A DNA stretch of 64,000 nt from Treponema sp. (GTDB lineage Bacteria; Spirochaetota; Spirochaetia; Treponematales; Treponemataceae): assembly GCA_017962415.1 (NCBI GenBank), contig JAGCVK010000081.1, positions 25,840-89,839 of the forward strand, given 5' to 3'. Both the position numbers and the translations under genes were made by a program. Under the pieces are notes generated by a model that searched no databases, had not been told where the DNA came from, and saw only the letters and a list, made by a program, of their open reading frames with translations. Shown here in pieces: positions 62,140 to 64,000 of this stretch (position 1 is its first letter; each line of letters starts with the position of its first letter).

Positions 62140-62258
62140 GGAGATTCTTGATTTTTCATAAGAATGGCAATAATTTATTTAAATTATATATCCAAAAATG
62201 CCAATTGACTACATTTTTTTAGTCAACTATTATAGAAGAATTATAATTAAGGTAGTGT

Positions 62259-62933
62259 ATGAAAAACACAGTAAAATTAGAAAAAGAATCAAACAGAGAC
62301 TTTGCTTTTAGGGTTATTAAGGAAAATATCATCAACCTTGAGCTTGCTCCTGGAAGTATGATTAGCGAACAGGACATTGCAAACGAACTTCATCTTTCCA
62401 GAACACCTGTACACGAAGCAATGCAGGAACTGTCGTCTACAAAAATAATTGAGATTCTCCCACAGCGCGGAAGCCATGTAAGTTTAATTGATATGGCTCT
62501 TGTTGATGAAGCAATTTTTGTAAGATCTACAATTGAATCGGCCGTAACTGAACAGGCTTGTAAACAGGCAACTGATGCAGATATTCAGAATCTTGAAGAA
62601 AACATTACACTTCTTGAATTCTACTGCAGCAAAAACAGTTTGGACAAACTAATGGAAATAGACAACGCATTCCATGAGATGATGTATAAAATCACAAATA
62701 GAATGCAATGCTATTATATGGTTCGCCTGATTAATATTCACTATGACAGAATCAGAGAGCTTCACCTTCATTCGTTTAATCCAGAAAGCATTTTAAAGGA
62801 ACACAAAGAGATTTTAGAAGCCTTCAAAAAACGCGACAGTCTTGCTGCAAAAAAAGCAATCGAAAAACATCTTACACGCCATTACACACAGGAAGATGAA
62901 ATTCGTAAAAAATACCCGCAATATTTTGCGTAA
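62259..62933 (+). CDS. GntR-family regulator, FCD (FadR) subfamily
   Basis: 224 residues. N-terminal winged HTH FRVIKENIINLELAPGSMISEQDIANELHLSRTPVHEAM; C-terminal all-helical FCD ligand domain with metal-site residues (Asp/His in DNAFHEMMYKI, ILKEHKEIL, AIEKHLTRHY). It probably represses the divergent importer operon. TATAAT (62242-62247) and AAGG (62249-62252) precede the ATG. Confidence 0.9.
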   Translation: MKNTVKLEKESNRDFAFRVIKENIINLELAPGSMISEQDIANELHLSRTPVHEAMQELSSTKIIEILPQRGSHVSLIDMALVDEAIFVRSTIESAVTEQACKQATDADIQNLEENITLLEFYCSKNSLDKLMEIDNAFHEMMYKITNRMQCYYMVRLINIHYDRIRELHLHSFNPESILKEHKEILEAFKKRDSLAAKKAIEKHLTRHYTQEDEIRKKYPQYFA

Positions 62934-62972
62934 AAAAAATTAAAAAATTTTAAAAAAAATTGATTCTTGTTA

Positions 62973-62999
62973 TTGACACAAATCGATCATTTGTATAAT
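62973..62999 (+). promoter_or_regulatory. Promoter of the tRNA-Asp/tRNA-Pro cluster
   Basis: TTGACA (62973-62978) and TATAAT (62994-62999), both consensus; the spacer is short (15 nt). tRNA-Asp begins 14 nt later. Confidence 0.7.
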
Positions 63000-63013
63000 A
63001 TATCAAACATCAA

Positions 63014-63087
63014 GCGGGCGTAGCGAAGCTGGTTATCGCGCTGGCCTGTCACGCCGGAGATCGCGGGTTCGAGCCCCGCCGCTCGCG
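63014..63087 (+). tRNA. tRNA-Asp (anticodon GTC)
   Basis: 74 nt. Acceptor GCGGGCG/CGCTCGC (one G-U), anticodon stem CTGGC/GCCGG around CTGTCAC, T stem GCGGG/CCCGC with loop TTCGAGC, discriminator G. CCA is not encoded. Confidence 0.95.
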
Positions 63088-63089
63088 CT

Positions 63090-63120
63090 AAGCCTTCCGC
63101 AAGTCGGAATGCTTTTTTTT
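63090..63120 (+). terminator. Hairpin with T8 between the two tRNAs
   Basis: AAGC-TTCCG (63090-63099) / CGGAA-GCTT (63105-63114) with one internal mismatch and a T8 tract (63113-63120). It should separate tRNA-Asp from tRNA-Pro, which then needs read-through or another promoter. Confidence 0.75.
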
Positions 63121-63128
63121 ATCTAAAA

Positions 63129-63201
63129 CGGGCAATAGCGCAGCTGGTAGCGCGCGACGTTCGGGACGTTTAGGTCGCTGGTTCAAATCCAGTTTGCCCG
63201 A
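63129..63201 (+). tRNA. tRNA-Pro (anticodon CGG)
   Basis: 73 nt. Acceptor CGGGCAA/TTGCCCG is fully paired; D arm GCGC/GCGC; anticodon stem CGACG around TTCGGGA (one G-U and an outer C-U mismatch); T arm GCTGG TTCAAAT CCAGT; discriminator A. CCA is not encoded. Its 3' end is duplicated downstream (attachment site). Confidence 0.93.
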
Positions 63202-63205
63202 TTTC
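63180..63205. repeat. Attachment-site core, copy 1 (within tRNA-Pro 3' end)
   Basis: 26 bp from the tRNA T arm through 4 bp past the discriminator, identical to 63323-63348. Confidence 0.8.
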
Positions 63206-63322
63206 AAAAGAACGGGCCGGAACCAAGTAGAATAAAGAATTCTACAGAAAACGCCTCTTTTTCGATGAACCTAAACAAACCGCTCAAGCGCTTTGTTTTT
63301 AACGGTTCTTCGATTTTAGGCG

Positions 63323-63348
63323 GGTTCAAATCCAGTTTGCCCGATTTC
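63323..63348. repeat. Attachment-site core, copy 2
   Basis: An exact 26-bp copy of the tRNA-Pro 3' end, without any tRNA 5' part. The 117 bp between the copies contain no tRNA or clear gene, only small palindromes (GTAGAAT/ATTCTAC near 63228). Confidence 0.8.
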
Positions 63349-63456
63349 TAACTCCTTATAAAATAAGGAATTACACATCTTTCATAACCTTTCATGTTTT
63401 TTAATGTCACCACGACGCTTTGGATTATGCATTTTCAAACCAGGGAGGTTATTTTT

Positions 63457-64000
63457 ATGCACTACAACGTATTAAGACGTTCTGTAAAGTCTGGAAACAA
63501 ATCCGTTTATCGTTGGTATTATTCTTTTATAGATCCATCTACAGGAATTAAAAAGCAACATGTAATTCCCGTCTGTCACAACAGAGCAGATGCTTATGCC
63601 TACATACAAACGCTTCCAGACCTTTATAGAAAGGTTGTATTAATCAAAGACATTTGCAAAGATATGTTCATTCCAGGCAGCAATCACATTGAGCGTTTAG
63701 AGCAGCATGGTAAAAGCATCACCATAGAAACCTGCATGCGCCATAAGCGTCCATAAATGTAATTGTGAAACAGTTTGGAGAACTTGAACTCAAAAACCTT
63801 ACAGTAACGGCTGTAGACAATTTTCTTAGAGCTGATACAAAGCACAAGGGAAGCTGGAAGAATGCCTTTTTAGAAACACTCAATTATGTTTATAAAGAAG
63901 CACCGTTCTTTGGTTGTACGGGCATTGTACCCCCCCCCCTTCCCTCGCTTTGCACGTAATTCAAAAAAAGCAGATATCTTTACAACAGAAGAGCTGGAAC
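63457..64000 (+). pseudogene. Tyrosine-type recombinase/integrase, frameshifted, runs off right edge
   Basis: GGGAGG precedes the ATG at 63457. The first frame (VLRRSVKSGNKSVYRWYYSF, AP2-like arm-binding N-terminus) stops at 63756. The next frame supplies FGELELKNLTVTAVDNFLRAD (SAM-like core-binding domain) and is broken again at a C10 tract (63930-63939). In the third frame it continues FPRFARNSKKADIFTTEELE, typical of tyrosine integrases entering the catalytic domain. Two shifts make it inactive as read; the C10 shift could be length-variable. Catalytic R-H-R-Y residues lie outside the window. Confidence 0.75.

Overview
This AT-rich window most resembles a spirochaete of the genus Treponema, probably a host-associated fermentative species. 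The evidence is a GreA fused behind a ~740-residue TPR-like region, an orphan second-type FliG, a BspA-like leucine-rich-repeat protein at the left edge, a large methyl-accepting chemotaxis protein, many lipoproteins with relaxed lipoboxes, and sugar uptake by ABC importers without a local ATPase. The species assignment is inference; no rRNA is present.

Layout. 1-2952: LRR surface protein (partial), citramalate synthase, CPBP protease. 3265-6606: a chemoreceptor and a solute-binding lipoprotein in one operon. 6922-11710: Fe-type alcohol dehydrogenase, histidine phosphatase, Gfo/Idh oxidoreductase, GH39 glycosidase. 11797-13638: thiamine pyrophosphokinase, CYTH enzyme, thioesterase. 13906-20232: an Fe-S assembly operon (SufC, an unknown exported protein, SufB, SufD, SufS, a GNAT, SufU), followed by tRNA-Arg. 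20502-34145 (leftward): lipoprotein, TPR protein, a degenerate NtrC-type regulator, then rpsA-cmk-PAP2-rluB-scpB-scpA-folK-recA, then envelope/TPR proteins and rpe. 34733-38446: TPR protein and TPR-GreA. 38493-48261: MBL hydrolase, deoC, ferredoxin, M23 peptidase and partner, PBP1A, a ParB-domain protein, an outer-membrane-like protein, rlmJ, and an aldose epimerase. 48449-57160 (leftward): ClpB, a tocopherol-cyclase-like protein, a small protein, an M16C protease, and FliG. 57344-62933: a sugar ABC importer flanked by AraC and GntR regulators. 63014-64000: tRNA-Asp, tRNA-Pro, a duplicated tRNA-Pro 3' end, and a frameshifted tyrosine recombinase that marks the entry to an integrated element beyond the right edge.

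Two global features stand out. First, many first-of-operon genes lack a Shine-Dalgarno sequence and carry a -10 box only 4-10 nt before the ATG, so their mRNAs should be leaderless or nearly so, whereas internal genes carry good Shine-Dalgarno sequences. Second, intergenic spaces hold a family of nested palindromes (motifs AATCAAA/TTTGATT and GCAnTTTTTGC/GCAAAAAnGC), the largest being a 193-bp near-perfect cruciform at 34254-34446.
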